From Flavobacteriales bacterium UBA5871 (GTDB lineage: Bacteria > Bacteroidota > Bacteroidia > Flavobacteriales_D > Crocinitomicaceae), in assembly GCA_002432085.1 (NCBI GenBank), contig DJFN01000032.1, positions 1,633-8,250 on the forward strand: DNA of 6,618 nt. The letters run 5' to 3'. Under the pieces are notes generated by a model. That model saw only the letters and a program-made list of their open reading frames with translations. It did no database searches and was not told the DNA's origin. The position numbers and the translations under genes are program-made. Positions 5,919 to 6,618 of this stretch are shown here, one piece after another. Numbering within the stretch: position 1 is the stretch's first letter; the number at the start of each line of letters is the position of its first letter.

Positions 5919-6618
5919 TGCGTTTTTTCTCGATAACTGTTGTGTGTTCTTTTTCCTGCACAGTCATTTTTCCTGTTTCGACCACGACTTGCTGGATGGT
6001 TACGGCATAAGGATTAGGATGAATTTGTGCGCCATATTTAATCGCGTAAGCTTTTGTGTATTCCGCACCTATATAAAGGATCACGGAGGAATAGTAAACC
6101 CAGACAAGCAGCACCACGAGCGATCCGGCCGCTCCGTAAGTACTTCCAACCTGCATTTGTGTGATATAAAGTGAGATCCCGAATTTCCCCAGCATGAACA
6201 GAATGGCCGTTACCAGCGCACCCGCGAATACATCCCGCCAGCGAATCCGGGCGTCGGGCAATACTTTAAAGATCGTGGCGAAGATCAGCGTACTGATCCC
6301 GAGCGAAAGTGCCAGGTTCACGATGTAAAGCACCGGCACGGCGAGCCCGGGAAAATGGTCGCTCAGGCTGGCGCTGAGTCCTTCGATCAAAGAGGTAATA
6401 ATGAGTGAAACGAGCAGCAGGAATCCAAGGCTCACAATCACCGAGAAAGAAAGGAAACGGTTTTTGAGGTATTTCAGCCAGCCGCGCTTGGGTTTTGGCA
6501 TAATGCCCCAGATGGCATTAATGGAATCCTGGATTTCCGCGAACATACTGGTTGCACCGATCAGCAACATGCTACCACCGATAATGATTGCAAAGCTGCT
6601 TTCACCACTGATGGAAGC
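5905..6618 (-). CDS. YihY/BrkB-family (PF03631) membrane protein, N-terminus outside window
   Basis: Integral inner-membrane protein; 237 residues visible, open to the window edge, so roughly the first third (about 80-100 residues with the first helix or so) is missing. ATG at 6570 should not be taken as the start: the 16 codons before it (ASISGESSFAIIIGGS) continue the family's hydrophobic helix. Landmarks: LLIGATSMFAEIQDSINAIWG, then GSTYGAAGSLVVLLVWVYYSS and ILYIGAEYTKAYA near the end of the membrane domain. Five hydrophobic segments are visible out of six usual. A hydrophilic tail of about 45 residues (KYGAQIHPNPYA onward), rich in K, E, T and V, follows the last helix. Despite the old labels 'RNase BN' and 'virulence factor BrkB', no nuclease activity is supported and the true role is unknown. 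It ends in TAG at 5907-5905, overlapping the cupin gene by 14 bases. Confidence 0.92.
   Translation of the reverse strand, partial: ASISGESSFAIIIGGSMLLIGATSMFAEIQDSINAIWGIMPKPKRGWLKYLKNRFLSFSVIVSLGFLLLVSLIITSLIEGLSASLSDHFPGLAVPVLYIVNLALSLGISTLIFATIFKVLPDARIRWRDVFAGALVTAILFMLGKFGISLYITQMQVGSTYGAAGSLVVLLVWVYYSSVILYIGAEYTKAYAIKYGAQIHPNPYAVTIQQVVVETGKMTVQEKEHTTVIEKKRNEKD

Overview
The window looks like an ordinary stretch of a Bacteroidota chromosome, most likely Flavobacteriales-like. Three things point there: the MetF and EamA proteins have the style of that phylum, Shine-Dalgarno sequences are absent or very weak before nearly every start, and a promoter matching the Bacteroidota -7 element (TAnnTTTG) lies just upstream of metF. 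I see no transposase, integrase, CRISPR array, rRNA or tRNA.

Layout. (1) Bases 1-902, + strand: an EamA-family drug/metabolite transporter, missing only its first residue or few because the window cuts it. It converges on the next block with a 12-base gap. (2) Bases 2690 down to 915, - strand: metF (methylenetetrahydrofolate reductase), a small secreted protein with a very basic C-terminus, and a two-helix membrane protein. The gaps are 3 and 6 bases, so this is probably one transcript from a promoter at about 2724-2753. (3) Bases 2691-3217: a 527-base non-coding gap. It holds the metF promoter, a group of inverted repeats, a strong + strand terminator-like hairpin with no gene in front of it, and two hairpins just after the end of the next operon. 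(4) Bases 6618 down to 3218, - strand: a five-gene run of a YihY/BrkB-family membrane protein (N-terminus outside the window), a YjlB-type cupin, an AI-2E-family (PerM/UPF0118) membrane protein, a small holin-X-superfamily membrane protein like E. coli YqjE, and an unrecognised protein with a long acidic tail.

How the genes work together. MetF makes 5-methyl-THF for methionine synthesis. The two genes behind it have no evident link to folate and may simply share its transcript. The five-gene run is mostly integral membrane proteins of poorly defined function, which suggests an envelope role, but the sequence does not show one.

I do not see a convincing undescribed system. The best candidate for a second look is the structured intergenic region at about 2870-3055, which may encode a small RNA on the + strand. 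The next is the unrecognised acidic-tailed protein beside the YqjE-like gene.
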